DNA from: Monarcha castaneiventris obscurior
Taxonomy: Eukaryota; Chordata; Aves; Passeriformes; Monarchidae
Reading direction: 5' to 3'
DNA length: 64,000 nt
Assembly (NCBI GenBank): GCA_026261815.1
Contig: JAMPIT010000435.1
Span: 434,001 to 498,000, forward strand
This document shows positions 14,601-23,945 of this stretch, piece by piece. The position numbers and the translations under genes were made by a program. The notes beneath the pieces were generated by a model. It had not been told where the DNA came from. It was given only the letters and a program-made list of their open reading frames with translations, and searched no databases. The first letter of the stretch is position 1. Each line of letters opens with the position of its first letter.

Positions 14601-17600
14601 CTTCTCTATCTTAGTTGAATTTTTAAGGAATGTGAAGAAAATTTTTTTTTCTTCTTTTCTTATATCTGCTTTGCAGGAACTCCGACAGTACCTGTCCAAC
14701 CTGGCAGACCAGTGTAACAGTGAAAACAATGCTGTGGATATGCCTCTTGTCATCATTCTGGATAATTTGCATCATGTTAGCTCCCTAGGAGAGATCTTTA
14801 ATGGACTCCTGAACTGCAAGTACCACAAATGGTAAAGAAATAGTATCAGAACACATTGCAAATGTTAATCCTGCACTCAGAGCACTGCAGCTGCAGAATC
14901 CAATCACAAAACCAAAGTCTACGTTAATTTAGTAATGTGGAGGAAGATGACCAGGTTGTCCATATTGAGGACAGTGCTTCAGAGGGATCTTTTTCCTTCA
15001 TAAAATTATCCATTTTTTCTGAAATAAGTAATTAAAAAGTAGTTGTATTTGCTTCATGCCATAGACCTTTGGTAGTAAAGCTCCATTTGTAGTGAAAGGT
15101 CCTGTTTTGGGATTTCTGGTTTGCTTTCAGAATTTGATGTTCTCAGAATCTCAGTAGAGAATTTGGTTGTAAGTAACTACAAAACCTTCTTTGACAGAAG
15201 AGTTTTGAATAAGCTTTTTTAATATTGAGGTTTTACTTAAGACTTGTTTTCCAAAGTTTACAGGTTTGATTTGCTTGTGTTTTTTTCCCAATAGTCCGTA
15301 TATTATTGGCACAATGAACCAAGCCACCTCCTCCACACCTAATCTTCAACTTCACCATAATTTCAGGTACTGTTTATTCATGTTTCTCATTTATGTTTGT
15401 GGGCTGGCAAAGGAGTAATGGCTACTGAGTCATCTGAAATTGTTCTTATCAGCTGAAATAGCAAAGTGAGAGGGAAATTCCATTTGCTCCTGGTTGCTGC
15501 CCTGACATGTGCAGCTTGGTTATGGTGCTGTCATTAAAGGAACTGGGTTCATAAAACCTTTACTTTACAGAGGATTGTTAAGAAAGTTGATCTTCTACCA
15601 GATTTTCAGTAAGACTATTTAGGCAAAGCAGATTAATGACAAGTGAGCTGAAACAATGCACAATAAAAATTGGTTTGTCTAGTGAAATATTCCAAAGTAC
15701 CTTCTGCTGAAAAACATGCATGACTGGAGTAACTGCATGACTGGAATTTTGATCCTGATAATCTAGAAATAAGAAGAGAAATGTAGTCAAGAATAGTTAC
15801 ATTCAGTAGCATGGAAGAGAAATGATGGCCATTTCTGCTGTTCTGCCACAGATGGGTGCTATGTGCAAACCACACTGAGCCAGTCAAAGGCTTTCTCGGC
15901 CGTTTCTTGAGGAGAAAACTAATTGAAACAGAGATCAGTGGCAGGATGAGGAATGCAGAGCTGGTTAAGATCATTGATTGGATTCCCAAGGTCTGGCAAC
16001 ATCTGAACAAATTCTTGGAGGCTCACAGTTCCTCTGATGTTACTATTGGTAAGTGCTCTGCCCAGGCATATGTAAATATGTGTATTTTATTTCCTTGTGT
16101 ATCAGGTGTATCTTTGTACATTTCCTTGTGCTGTATCCAGTAAAAAAGGCTTTCTTTAAAACCCTGCTTTTAGATGTCATCAATCCTATTTTTGATGCTT
16201 ACCGTGATTGTGATTTGAGTGTAATATCTGAATTTCCCTCTCCAGGTCCACGGCTCTTCCTCTCCTGTCCAATAGATGTAGATGGTTCTAGAGTTTGGTT
16301 CACTGACTTGTGGAACTACTCCATCATTCCGTATCTTCTGGAGGCAGTTAGAGAAGGGCTACAGGTGAGCAGGCAGAAGGGAAAAATCATAGGTCTAGAA
16401 TGGCATCTGCTCAAAAGGTAACAGAACTCAGTAGGGGCAACATTTTCTGTAGATACGTAACCAGAATTGTCAATAATTTCAGGCAGAATTAGTCTCTTCA
16501 AGCACTTTTGAAATTAAGAGTGGAAGAAATTATTAGATGCCAAACTGCTGATGCTTTCAGTGGGGGGAGTTAGATGTACAAATACCTTTCAATACTGTGT
16601 TCCAGAAGCACACCTTAAAATTATCCTTTGCGTTACACAGGATTTTCCTTTGGAAATCAAATCTTTCAGCATAGAAACAAAGCTGTGTACAGGGAGAAAC
16701 ATATTCATGAATGACAGGATCATATCAGTGATATTTTGATTACTTCTCAGTATATAAGATGATTTTTTTAGTAGATTCCTTCATAATTATTTCAGAGGAT
16801 GAAGTGAAATCATCACTGATTGCCTGTGCTTAGCAACTGATCCATACTTTGGCAATTTGGAATGGTTTTAAGCATTGCCATGCAATTTTGGTGTCTGTAT
16901 GACTATGAAACTTTTTGGAATCAGGAGGAGGGTTCAGCCGAGAATTGCTATGGACTTGACATTTAGGTAGGGAAAAAAAAAGAGGTTTTTTAATAATCAG
17001 TTCTTTGTTCACAGATTAAGCCCAGAGTAAGCACCTAATTTAAAATACGGTTTTGAACTAGGCTTTTACTAATGGCTTCTTACAAATCTCTGAAATATAT
17101 AAATTCTCCAAGTTTTGGGTAAAATTTGGGCAAACAGCCCAAACTGAAATTTGTCGGTACTTGGAGACCTCATTTTCTTTGGGACAGTTGTGGTAGACTC
17201 TTAGATATGAGGAAAATGATAGGTCCTGGAGTACGATACACACTCAGCAACTTTGCTAGAAAGAGAGCATTTTACATAAAACTTGTTAAAAAGGAAGGTA
17301 ATGGGAGCCAGGAGTCTTTCCAACCTAAAGCAAGAGAAAGGAGAGCGGGTGACTTTTGTTTGCTCTTGAAATGGAGCAAACTGATACTCACAGTAATGCA
17401 TGGGCTCCTTGTACTGGGGTTTGAAGCTCTCGTATCACTGATCAGTATGTGTGGAAAGCATTGAAAAATTCATAATGGAAGTGGAGAAAGAGAGTGAGCA
17501 ATTGATAAAACCATCCTTGTGCTTCCTTGTTCTGCCTAGTATCTCTATCTTTCCTTAGGTTATTTGAGTGGCTTGTGTTCCAGGTGTAAGGGCTTATGTT

Positions 17601-20159
17601 TCTCACCTTGTGCTTTAGATTCTTTATCCCCTTCAGTCCCATTTCCCCAAATTGCACGAATTCATCCCTATTTAAATAATTTCTCTTTTGTTTGCTTGAT
17701 GGATAAGAAGATACACTTTAATACTTGAAGAGTAGCCAGAGTGGTGCTAATGAATAAGCTAATGCTAGAAATGCGGGTTTCATCTGGGGCTATTTTCTGT
17801 TCCCCACACCCACAAATACTCCTCTGAGAACACATCTTTCCTGAAATTGCTTGCCAGAAAGGAAAGGTGGACTCCTAATTTCACTCTGATCTCTGTGGAT
17901 CTGCCCTGAGCTATTTTTATATTTCTGTTTCTCATTTAGAGAATTATTTTGGGTCAAATACAAACAAACCAAATGGATCCTTACAATAATTGCTCCCATG
18001 GGAGCTGACTTGTTTTGTTCTTCAAAACAGGGATGTGAAAATTAGAAGGTTGTATAAAACCCGAGTTCTTCCTGCTTGGTGTATCAGTACAGAATGCAGC
18101 ACCAGCAAAAAGAGGACCCAGAGTCCCTGTGGCTTCCTGCCACTGTCACTCATACTCCAGTGATTTTTCTTTCATGTTTTGTGGATCAACCTGTTCCATG
18201 CTTGTCCCATTACTTGCTTCCTGGAAAACGTGCCAGTGGGAGGGATGGACAGACCTGGCTGCCATGGTAGAGGATAGTTACTTAGTCTCTCCTGAGCTCA
18301 GATCCACTCAGACTTCAGAGGGAGAAAAGATGTGAAAAATACAAAATCCCTGCCACTTACCAAATGACCCTGTATCATTGTAAATTTGAGAACAAAATTA
18401 AAATAGGAAATCTGGTTTGCCACATCTTGAAGCCATTATGCTGGGAAGATAACATAGCAGGGCTGAAGGATGAAGAGTTTGCTGCATTTCAGATTGCCTA
18501 GCACCATCTGCTGGCACCTCAGCTCCCTCCTGCTTCACTGCACACCACGTGGTCGTATTCAGAGCAGTTTTAATACTTAGTGCATACAAAATCTAAACCC
18601 ACAAAAAACACACCAAGAAGAAATAGCGTTGAGGAAAGTGAGATAGTCCTAGATCCACCTGAGAACTGGTGACTTTCTTTGCTAGACTGTTGTTTTTCCC
18701 CTTGTGCAGGGGGATAAAGGAAGAGAACAGTTCTCTGAATTCAAGTGACAAGATGTCAGAGACAAACTCCAGTTGCTGAAAGATGTTGTTGGTGAAATTT
18801 ATGAAGTGGAAATAAATGTTTTAAAGCCTCGTGAAGTTGTATTTATGCTTTTGGAAGTCATGAGGCATTAAAATGAGTGTGTTGTTTAGCTAAGGCAAAT
18901 GGAATATGAAAGGGAGAATATGTTGGGATTCGGTAACGCAGTCTATTCCGACAGAAACATGTTTTTGAAACAGAGCTTGCTTATTTAGGAACCTGACCAT
19001 AGACAAATGCTGCTGGTGCTTTTTCTTGGTTGGATATGGAAAAAATCTGACTTGAAAACTTAATGCCTTGACATCCATCATTACTGCCTGATGACAGATC
19101 TCAGGTTTCCTCCTCCACATTCCATGGATGGCAGTTTGTAAGGCAGCTGCCAGTGCAACCCAGATGTCAGCACTGATGGCTTCTTTTGTGTGCTGACATT
19201 GTTTTGGTTGACTTTATTAGTGATGTTATTTTCGGGCATTTCTTCCTTCCAAGAGAAGGGCACTGCAATCCCACAGAAGGTGGTCAGCTGCTTTCAAATT
19301 AGTGCCATCACAAAGGGCTTTGTGTGTCATTAGGGTAAGGAAAATCTCATGTTCAGCCCTGCTTGCAAAATGTTTCTTGCAGCCCAAGAACCACAGCATG
19401 TTCATTTCAGTTAGGTAGGCACTGGATGAGATGGTTGGAACACCTGACATAATTTTGTGCTCTTTCAGTTGTATGGGAGGAGAGCGCCCTGGGAGGATCC
19501 TGCCAAGTGGGTGATGGACACCTACCCCTGGGCAGCCACCCCCCAGCACCACGAGTGGCCTCCTCTGCTCCAGCTGCGGCCTGAGGACGTGGGTTTTGAT
19601 GGCTACTCCGTGTCCCGGGAAGGCTCCACCAGCAAACAAGTTCCAGTGAGTGATGCTGAAGGAGATCCTCTGGTAAGCTCTCATGTCTGGAACAGCAGAA
19701 CCATTTCGTTTTCCTTGTGTCTAGGGATTAGAAACAGGAACTGCTCTATGGCTGTAGACTAATCGCTTCAGTCATCTCACTTTCTCCTTTACTGGAAAAC
19801 CTGTGTTTTATCAGTAACTTGAATGCTGCTATGATTTACAGTCAAAGCTCTTCTCTGAGTCTGAGTGTTACTGACCCCACTTGTTTCTTCCTTTCATTCC
19901 TTGCCCGCTGGCAGAGTGAATGCTGCTGTAGCTGTCATGTGGAGTAAATGTTGTTCCTATTTGTATTACTTGTATTCTGAGGATATTTGTATCCTCAGAA
20001 TACAAATAATCACGAGTTTCCTTGCCTTTGCAGATGAACATGCTAATGAGACTGCAGGAGGCAGCCAACTACTCCAGTCCCCAGAGCTACGACAGTGACT
20101 CCAACAGCAACAGCCATCACGATGACATCCTGGATTCATCTCTGGAGTCAACGTTGTGA
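2553..20159 (+). CDS. NAV2: NAV2 (neuron navigator 2), C-terminal part, 17 exons
   Basis: This is the 3' part of a large cytoskeleton-associated protein of the UNC-53/navigator family, which acts in neurite outgrowth and cell migration. The exons are 2553-2636, 3227-3338, 3667-3812, 6031-6039, 6437-6609, 8446-8599, 9073-9232, 9708-9808, 11133-11228, 11377-11545, 13266-13501, 14677-14831, 15295-15366, 15852-16048, 16246-16364, 19469-19672 and 20034-20159. All introns are GT-AG and all phases join, giving 2313 nt or 770 residues plus TGA. In order (window residues): coiled coil (about 1-65), Ser-rich linker, second coiled coil (about 175-245), Ser-rich linker, and an AAA+ ATPase-like region (about 405-660) with P-loop GPSGTGKT at 439-446. 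The tail ends SSLESTL. NAV2 is preferred over NAV1 and NAV3 from recalled similarity of the C-terminus and from the DBX1 neighbour. The N-terminal CH domain and earlier exons lie outside the window. Confidence 0.95.
3227..3338 (+). CDS. NAV2: NAV2 exon b (coiled coil)
   Basis: A 112-nt exon, phase 0 to 1, preceded by cttattcaag and followed by gtgaga. It reads DSELNELRKTIELLKKQN followed by an Ala-rich stretch and NTPELNCK. The heptad-like Leu/Ile spacing continues the coiled coil of exon a. Confidence 0.92.
3667..3812 (+). CDS. NAV2: NAV2 exon c (Ser-rich linker, basic patch)
   Basis: A 146-nt exon, phase 1 to 0. The protein is rich in Ser with an RIRRQHSSDSVSS stretch, likely a phosphorylation target, and ends in the strongly basic KKKKRKNW, which could act as a nuclear-localisation or microtubule/membrane-binding patch (inference). 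The following intron of about 2.2 kb leads to the microexon. Confidence 0.92.
5428..5575 (-). repeat. CR1 LINE fragment
   Basis: The stretch gatcatcaagtccagac, followed later by gagcattgtccaaatcc and ttcttgaacac, matches the complement of the CR1 3' region common in birds. It is old, diverged and intronic. Ends are approximate. Confidence 0.6.
6031..6039 (+). CDS. NAV2: NAV2 9-nt microexon (VNE)
   Basis: This exon is only 9 nt, GTCAATGAG, flanked by cttccggcag and gtaaggaag, which are good splice sites. It keeps the frame between exon c (...KRKNW) and exon e (LRSSFKQ...), adding Val-Asn-Glu. As recalled, paralogous navigators carry a comparable short insert here (NAV1 VYE). The upstream tract contains ttgcttgcacttc, with TGC motifs about 13 to 20 nt from the splice site, the kind of context known for SRRM4 (nSR100)-dependent neuronal microexons. 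Skipping would leave the frame intact. Confidence 0.85.
6437..6609 (+). CDS. NAV2: NAV2 exon e (Ser/Pro-rich linker)
   Basis: A 173-nt exon, phase 0 to 2, acceptor tttttccag and donor gtaagt. It starts LRSSFKQAFGKKKSPKSASS and continues through SDIEEMTDSSLPSSPKLP, a recognised navigator-family signature. The 3' part, with runs of His, Thr and Ser, is low-complexity and probably the fastest-changing piece. Confidence 0.92.
8446..8599 (+). CDS. NAV2: NAV2 exon f (second coiled coil)
   Basis: A 154-nt exon, phase 2 to 0. It encodes SECTDSEAETVMQLRNEL, then KEMKLTDIRLEALSSAHQLD and QLREAMNRMQ, a long amphipathic helix shared by NAV1, NAV2 and NAV3. The heptads run on into the next exon. Confidence 0.94.
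9073..9232 (+). CDS. NAV2: NAV2 exon g (coiled-coil end, Ser-rich)
   Basis: A 160-nt exon, phase 0 to 1, acceptor ttttcaag. SEIEKLKAENDRLKSEN closes the coiled coil. A Ser-rich stretch follows with SSSPRHSVGLSQHS. Confidence 0.92.
9708..9808 (+). CDS. NAV2: NAV2 exon h
   Basis: A 101-nt exon, phase 1 to 0, acceptor gtccacag and donor gtgagt. It encodes DMLLDDTGDGSARKEGG followed by the beta-strand-like HVKIVVSFQDEMKWKE, the start of the folded region before the ATPase domain. Confidence 0.92.
11133..11228 (+). CDS. NAV2: NAV2 exon i
   Basis: A 96-nt phase 0-0 exon, acceptor tgcctttag and donor gtcagt. It encodes FLIGCIGVSGKTKWDVLDG then VVRRLFK. IGVSGKTKW is Gly-rich and mildly P-loop-like, but the true Walker A lies downstream. 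Confidence 0.92.
11377..11545 (+). CDS. NAV2: NAV2 exon j
   Basis: A 169-nt exon, phase 0 to 1. It encodes EYIIHVDPVSQLGLNSDSVL, GYSIGEIKRTNSAETPELLP and a segment ending NNTISVTIKG. This is the conserved block just before the AAA+ core in navigators. Confidence 0.94.
13266..13501 (+). CDS. NAV2: NAV2 exon k (AAA+ P-loop)
   Basis: A 236-nt exon, phase 1 to 0, carrying the nucleotide-binding Walker A motif GPSGTGKT at nt 13376-13399. It is preceded by SLIPKPILQRYVSLLMEHRR and the strand IILS, and followed by YLANRLSEYMVLREGRELAE and TFNVDHKSSK. GC content is higher than in neighbouring exons. The P-loop Lys and Thr are intact, so nucleotide binding should be possible. Confidence 0.96.
14005..14046 (+). 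repeat. A/G-rich simple repeat (GAAA)n-(A)n
   Basis: A purine run of aagaaagaaagcaagaaaga type ending in an A15 tract, in the intron after exon k. It has no coding role. Confidence 0.85.
14677..14831 (+). CDS. NAV2: NAV2 exon l (Walker B region)
   Basis: A 155-nt exon, phase 0 to 2, acceptor gctttgcag. ELRQYLSNLADQCNSENNAV leads into the hydrophobic strand PLVIILDNLHHV, where Walker B is expected. Asp-Asn stands in place of the usual Asp-Glu, so the catalytic glutamate is absent at that position. The exon ends GLLNCKYHK. Confidence 0.94.
15295..15366 (+). CDS. NAV2: NAV2 exon m
   Basis: A 72-nt exon, phase 2 to 2, acceptor tttcccaatag. It encodes PYIIGTMNQATSS then TPNLQLHHNF. PYIIGTMNQ corresponds to the sensor-1 strand of AAA+ domains, with an Asn in the polar position. 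Confidence 0.92.
15852..16048 (+). CDS. NAV2: NAV2 exon n
   Basis: A 197-nt exon, phase 2 to 1. It encodes RWVLCANHTEPVKGFLGRFL, RRKLIETEISGRMRNAELVK and IIDWIPKVWQHLNKFLEAHS. This is the helical lid region of the ATPase-like domain. GRFLRRK may hold the sensor-2 or arginine-finger residues (inference). Confidence 0.94.
16246..16364 (+). CDS. NAV2: NAV2 exon o
   Basis: A 119-nt exon, phase 1 to 0, acceptor ccctctccag. It encodes PRLFLSCPIDVDGSRVWFTD, LWNYSIIPYLLEAVREGLQ. The block is highly conserved across navigators. The next intron is 3.1 kb. Confidence 0.94.
18501..18514 (-). promoter_or_regulatory. Possible CTCF-type motif
   Basis: The reverse strand reads CCAGCAGATGGTGC, close to the CTCF core CCASYAGRKGGC with one mismatch. 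It lies within the large NAV2 intron between exons o and p. Occupancy is unknown. Confidence 0.25.
19469..19672 (+). CDS. NAV2: NAV2 exon p
   Basis: A 204-nt phase 0-0 exon. It encodes LYGRRAPWEDPAKWVMDTYP, WAATPQHHEWPPLLQLRPED, then VGFDGYSVSREGSTSK and a segment ending SDAEGDPL. The Trp/Pro-rich first half follows the ATPase-like fold. The second half looks flexible. Confidence 0.94.
19970..20005 (+). repeat. Perfect 16-bp inverted repeat (hairpin)
   Basis: Left arm TTGTATTCTGAGGATA, loop TTTG, right arm TATCCTCAGAATACAA, with no mismatch. It sits in the last NAV2 intron and ends 28 nt before exon q, next to the likely branch-point region. In the transcript it would fold into a stable stem. 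Confidence 0.95.
20034..20159 (+). CDS. NAV2: NAV2 last coding exon
   Basis: Acceptor tttgcag, then MNMLMRLQEAANYSSPQS, YDSDSNSNSHHDD and the end ILDSSLESTL followed by TGA at 20157-20159. A perfect 16-bp hairpin lies at 19970-20005, 28 nt upstream of the exon. Confidence 0.94.
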   Translation: MNMLMRLQEAANYSSPQSYDSDSNSNSHHDDILDSSLESTL

Positions 20160-23100
20160 TCTTCTTCAGACAGAGAGAGGTTGCTTCCACTTGGCAAGAG
20201 CCCTGATCACAGACTCACAGAAAGAACACGTTCCTGGGCTGGGATCTCAGTATTAGAGCTGCAAGAACAAGACACTTGGAGCAATCTTGAACCTGGGTGC
20301 AGGCAACCCAAGCAACCTTTGTATTGTTTTTCTTTTGACGATGATGAGAACTGCACTATTCCTTTGTTTCCTTCTTTTTAGTTGCTGTAAGCTCTCATGC
20401 CTAAGATCCTGAAGATGTTAAAAATAATCATCATTACTAAGTCGAAGGGACTGGGGGGGGCAACTTCACAGCTATGAAGCAAACAGTTTTGTGCCATGTA
20501 CTGTCTGGAAAGAGAGGGGAGAGGGAATATTTGCCTTTGCTGCTTCTGACCAAACACATTTACGTGAGGGCTGGACTTTTACCAATCAGCTTTGTGGATT
20601 AAACTCAGCTTCATATAGTTCTGGTGCTATAACGATATTGCTTGCCTCAGTAATAATACTCAATGAAGGCAAAGCTGCAAAACAGGGAAGTTTGAATAAA
20701 TATTAAAAAAAGAGAAAAGGAAAAAAAAAAATAAAAACAAAAAACGCTGCTCTCCTTGCCAGTCTGAGACCTTGGCTTTCTTTCATTGTGTGTTTATAAA
20801 GATTATATATATAAATAGGAATATATAAAAATATATATACAGTCTGAACAAATCAGGTTTTTTTTCAAACACTGTGTAACAATCAATCCTGCTACAAGTG
20901 AAAGATCAGGTAGCCCTTTGCTAGTCAGGGCCCAATTCTCTTCCCACTTACATCCACGCCACCAGCTGGGCTGACTTCTGTGGTGTTTACACCCCACTGA
21001 TCCACCCTGAGGAGAGGGGGCTTCCCTCCTTCACAGAAGTCAGTGGAAGGGCTGTGCCCCATGAAGTCCTACGGCTCCAAAGGACCCTTGGCAGTGCACA
21101 GGCATGGTGAGCTCTGTACACAGAGGTGAGCTACACCCCTGCAAAGGGGTGAGTCAGACGTTCAGTTTTTAATTCTTGCCATGAAATGTTACAGTTGTTT
21201 TCTAAAAACTTTGGGTTTTGTTCAGAAGTTTCATTCCAATCAGCACAACCATAAGGGGGTTAATTAAAATTCAGCTCTGTGGCAGTTCCAGTGCTACTCT
21301 GGTGACAATACGACTTGTCAATACGACTTCCACGACTTTTCTTTTTAATCGCAAAGAAAAAAGAATTAGTATTTTAGCAGTATCCAGGTCTAGAAAAAGA
21401 AAAAAGATAAGGTACTGAGTACTGTGTCCTTTGAGTTTAGCTGTGCCACGCTTTGGAGCTGTGGCAGAGCTGTGAACCTGCTTTGGTTTCTCCTCCTCTG
21501 TGAACGCACACACCCACACTATCAGTGTTAAGGCTTGTACTTCTGCTGGGGAACAAGAACACCTCCCAAAGAGTTGCACTTTCCTGGTGACACCACCAAC
21601 CCCAGCACGTCAGCTGTACCTCAGCCACCACCTCACTCCTCAGAAGGGATTTGTACGAGCCTTTCCAGCTCTCCTTTGGTGCTGACTTTTAAAAGCGATG
21701 CCTTATTTTGTACTAATTGTGTTTGATTAAATTAGTGCTGTATATTATGGGATTTTATTTAAAGAAACAGGGCTAAAGTCATCTCTTGAAATATCATAAG
21801 TTGCTGTGAATATTGTTTGTATGAGATACTAGAATTTGTTTAAATGTGACAAAAAAAAGGAGGGAAATGAGATAACGTTTCAGGTTCATATCAATCCGCA
21901 GCTAAAACACTGAAGAGCTGTTTTATCCATGCAGGAGGGACAAAAAAGCTTTTCAACTATAATAAATTACAGGAATATGCTAGTTTTTCAGTGTACAGAA
22001 AGAAATCTTATTACAAACACTTTTTTAAGAGCTTGTGGGTTTAAAGGAACATAACAGACAAGTTCATGCTTCTGTGGCTCAGCTTGAGAGGATCGTTCTA
22101 TTATACCTCATGACTTTCTGTAACATAACTGTACTTTGTCTTACTAAGCTGGTCTTGAATCTGCTCCTGTTACAACTTTTAAGTGCTGATGACTTTTTTT
22201 TTTAAAGAAAAATATTGTAAAAGGAAAAATTTAAATATTTTAATGATGGGGGGAAGAGCTTGGTGTTGTTACTGTTTTAACCTTATGAACTCTGATTTCA
22301 TTATTTCACTGAATGGAATAACAAAGGTTTCTCAGCCAATTTTCCTAATCCAGTTCTTGGTACTGTAAAAAATGGGATAGATCTGTATGGAATCAAATCC
22401 ATAGCATGCTGGTGATGAGTTTGAGAGAAGTTAGTTTTTCCAGTAGTCTTGACAATTCTGCTTCCCAGCACTGACTTTACCTGCTACTACTGTGAATTTT
22501 GGTACCTAATCCCCCAACTGAATCCATGCAGATAGAGCATGTGCCTGTAAAAAAAATCCAGTTGCAGGGCTAGGGCTTTAAATGGACTTGATATCCTAGA
22601 AAATGTCTCGGTTGACCTTTAACTGAGTGCTAAAAGACATGTTTAAAGTAGTGTTTTATTTGTGGGGAACGGGGTATTTTTTTTTCTCATGTTTAATCCT
22701 GTGCTTAAGCTCAGGAAGAAATTTCTATTATCTGTTATTTTTTACTGACACTAGCTTGGCTTAAAGTGAGAGAGGCAATTTTGAATAGGCTAGTCATTCT
22801 GAGCATCACAATATTCCGTGTCTTTTCTGAAACTTCGGGAAGCAGGGTTACCTGTTGTGCACACGTCTTAGTTTTTATCAAGACTTTCCATAGATCAAGT
22901 CTTTCTTTAAGTGACTTCCTTCTCATTTAAGGCTTTTTCAAAACACCTCCTTTTTTTTTTTTTTTGCCTTTTATTTTCCTCCTTACAAAGTTGGCTTGTT
23001 TAAAAAAATATCAACAAGAAATGCAAGATTCTATGCAACATTCGTGTTGAGTCATAAATTGAGAGAGAATAAACCATTTTCTTTCCTTCAGAACTGCCAA

Positions 23101-23715
23101 GAATGATACAGGCCATAAATGAGATGTGGTTTATTTGGGGAAGGGGAGGGAGGGGGTTGGTTAGCCTTTTTGTACATTTTGAAAGAAGCAAACTGATATT
23201 TCATTGTTGATGCTTAACTTCAATATTATGTGTATGAAATCTTGTCTAAATGTGACAATTTTCTTTCAAGAAAAAATAATATACAAAAACAAAGCAAAAA
23301 AATCCTTGTCGATATTAAATGGAAGGTTGCTGTTTTGATCTAGTCGTTTCCAGTGGAACAGTTTATGAAATATGTTCTATAAGATGTACATTTTTTCATT
23401 GTAACATAGAAATGTAAATATTTGATTAAAAGTGCTGCATTTTGATGAATTTTTTCTAGCCATTTTTAAAGAGAAAACTAGGAATTGAGTATTTTGTGTA
23501 CGTTTATGATGTTTTCCATTTGCTCCTCTCCCTATTTAATTTTCAGTTCTCATTTAGGATTGGAATTTGTGAATGGTCTGTTTGAGATCATGCCTCCCCT
23601 TTCTCACTCTCCCCGTTTCTACCCCTTCCCCACCCTGTGTCATGGAGAATAAAGCTGATGATTGTACCAGTCTTAAATTATTCATGATTCAATAAAATTG
23701 ATGCTTATTTATTCA
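20160..23715 (+). other. NAV2: NAV2 3' untranslated region
   Basis: About 3.5 kb without coding signal, AT-rich, following the stop codon. Candidate poly(A) signals AATAAA occur at 20695-20700 (with an A-rich tract just behind), 23648-23653 and 23691-23696. The last pair fits the main distal end near 23,715. A Pumilio-type element TGTAAATA lies at 23413-23420. The exact cleavage site is inferred. Confidence 0.7.
23691..23696 (+). terminator. NAV2: Distal NAV2 poly(A) signal
   Basis: A canonical AATAAA, with a second AATAAA 43 nt upstream at 23648-23653. It is followed by a T-rich stretch (gcttatttattcagatttgt). Sequence beyond it no longer looks like UTR, and a CR1 fragment starts within about 150 nt. 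Confidence 0.6.
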
Positions 23716-23849
23716 GATTTGTGGCTTCACAGAACTTCTTATCCCTTCTTAATCACCATTTTATAATTTTTCATTTGAAGATCGTGGGGCTCACTCCTTT
23801 AGTTTTGTTGGTTTTTTGTCAGTACTTGTGAAAAGGTGGCAACAGCCCT

Positions 23850-23945
23850 CACCCATTGATCCAGTCTGGCCTGGAATGCTTCCAGGGCATCTCCCACCCC
23901 TCTGGACAACCTTCACATTCCACAAGTAATACAATTTCCTCTTCA
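23850..23945 (-). repeat. CR1 LINE fragment
   Basis: ctggcctggaatgcttccag and tctggacaaccttcac match the complement of the CR1 3' region (…CTGGCCTTGAACACTTCCAG…, …GGGCAACCTGTTCCA…). It is diverged. It lies just beyond the NAV2 poly(A) site. Confidence 0.65.

Noticed and set aside
19226..19684. 152-codon minus-strand frame
   Set aside because: It lies antisense to NAV2 exon p and its flanking intron. The plus-strand reading with valid splice sites is the gene.
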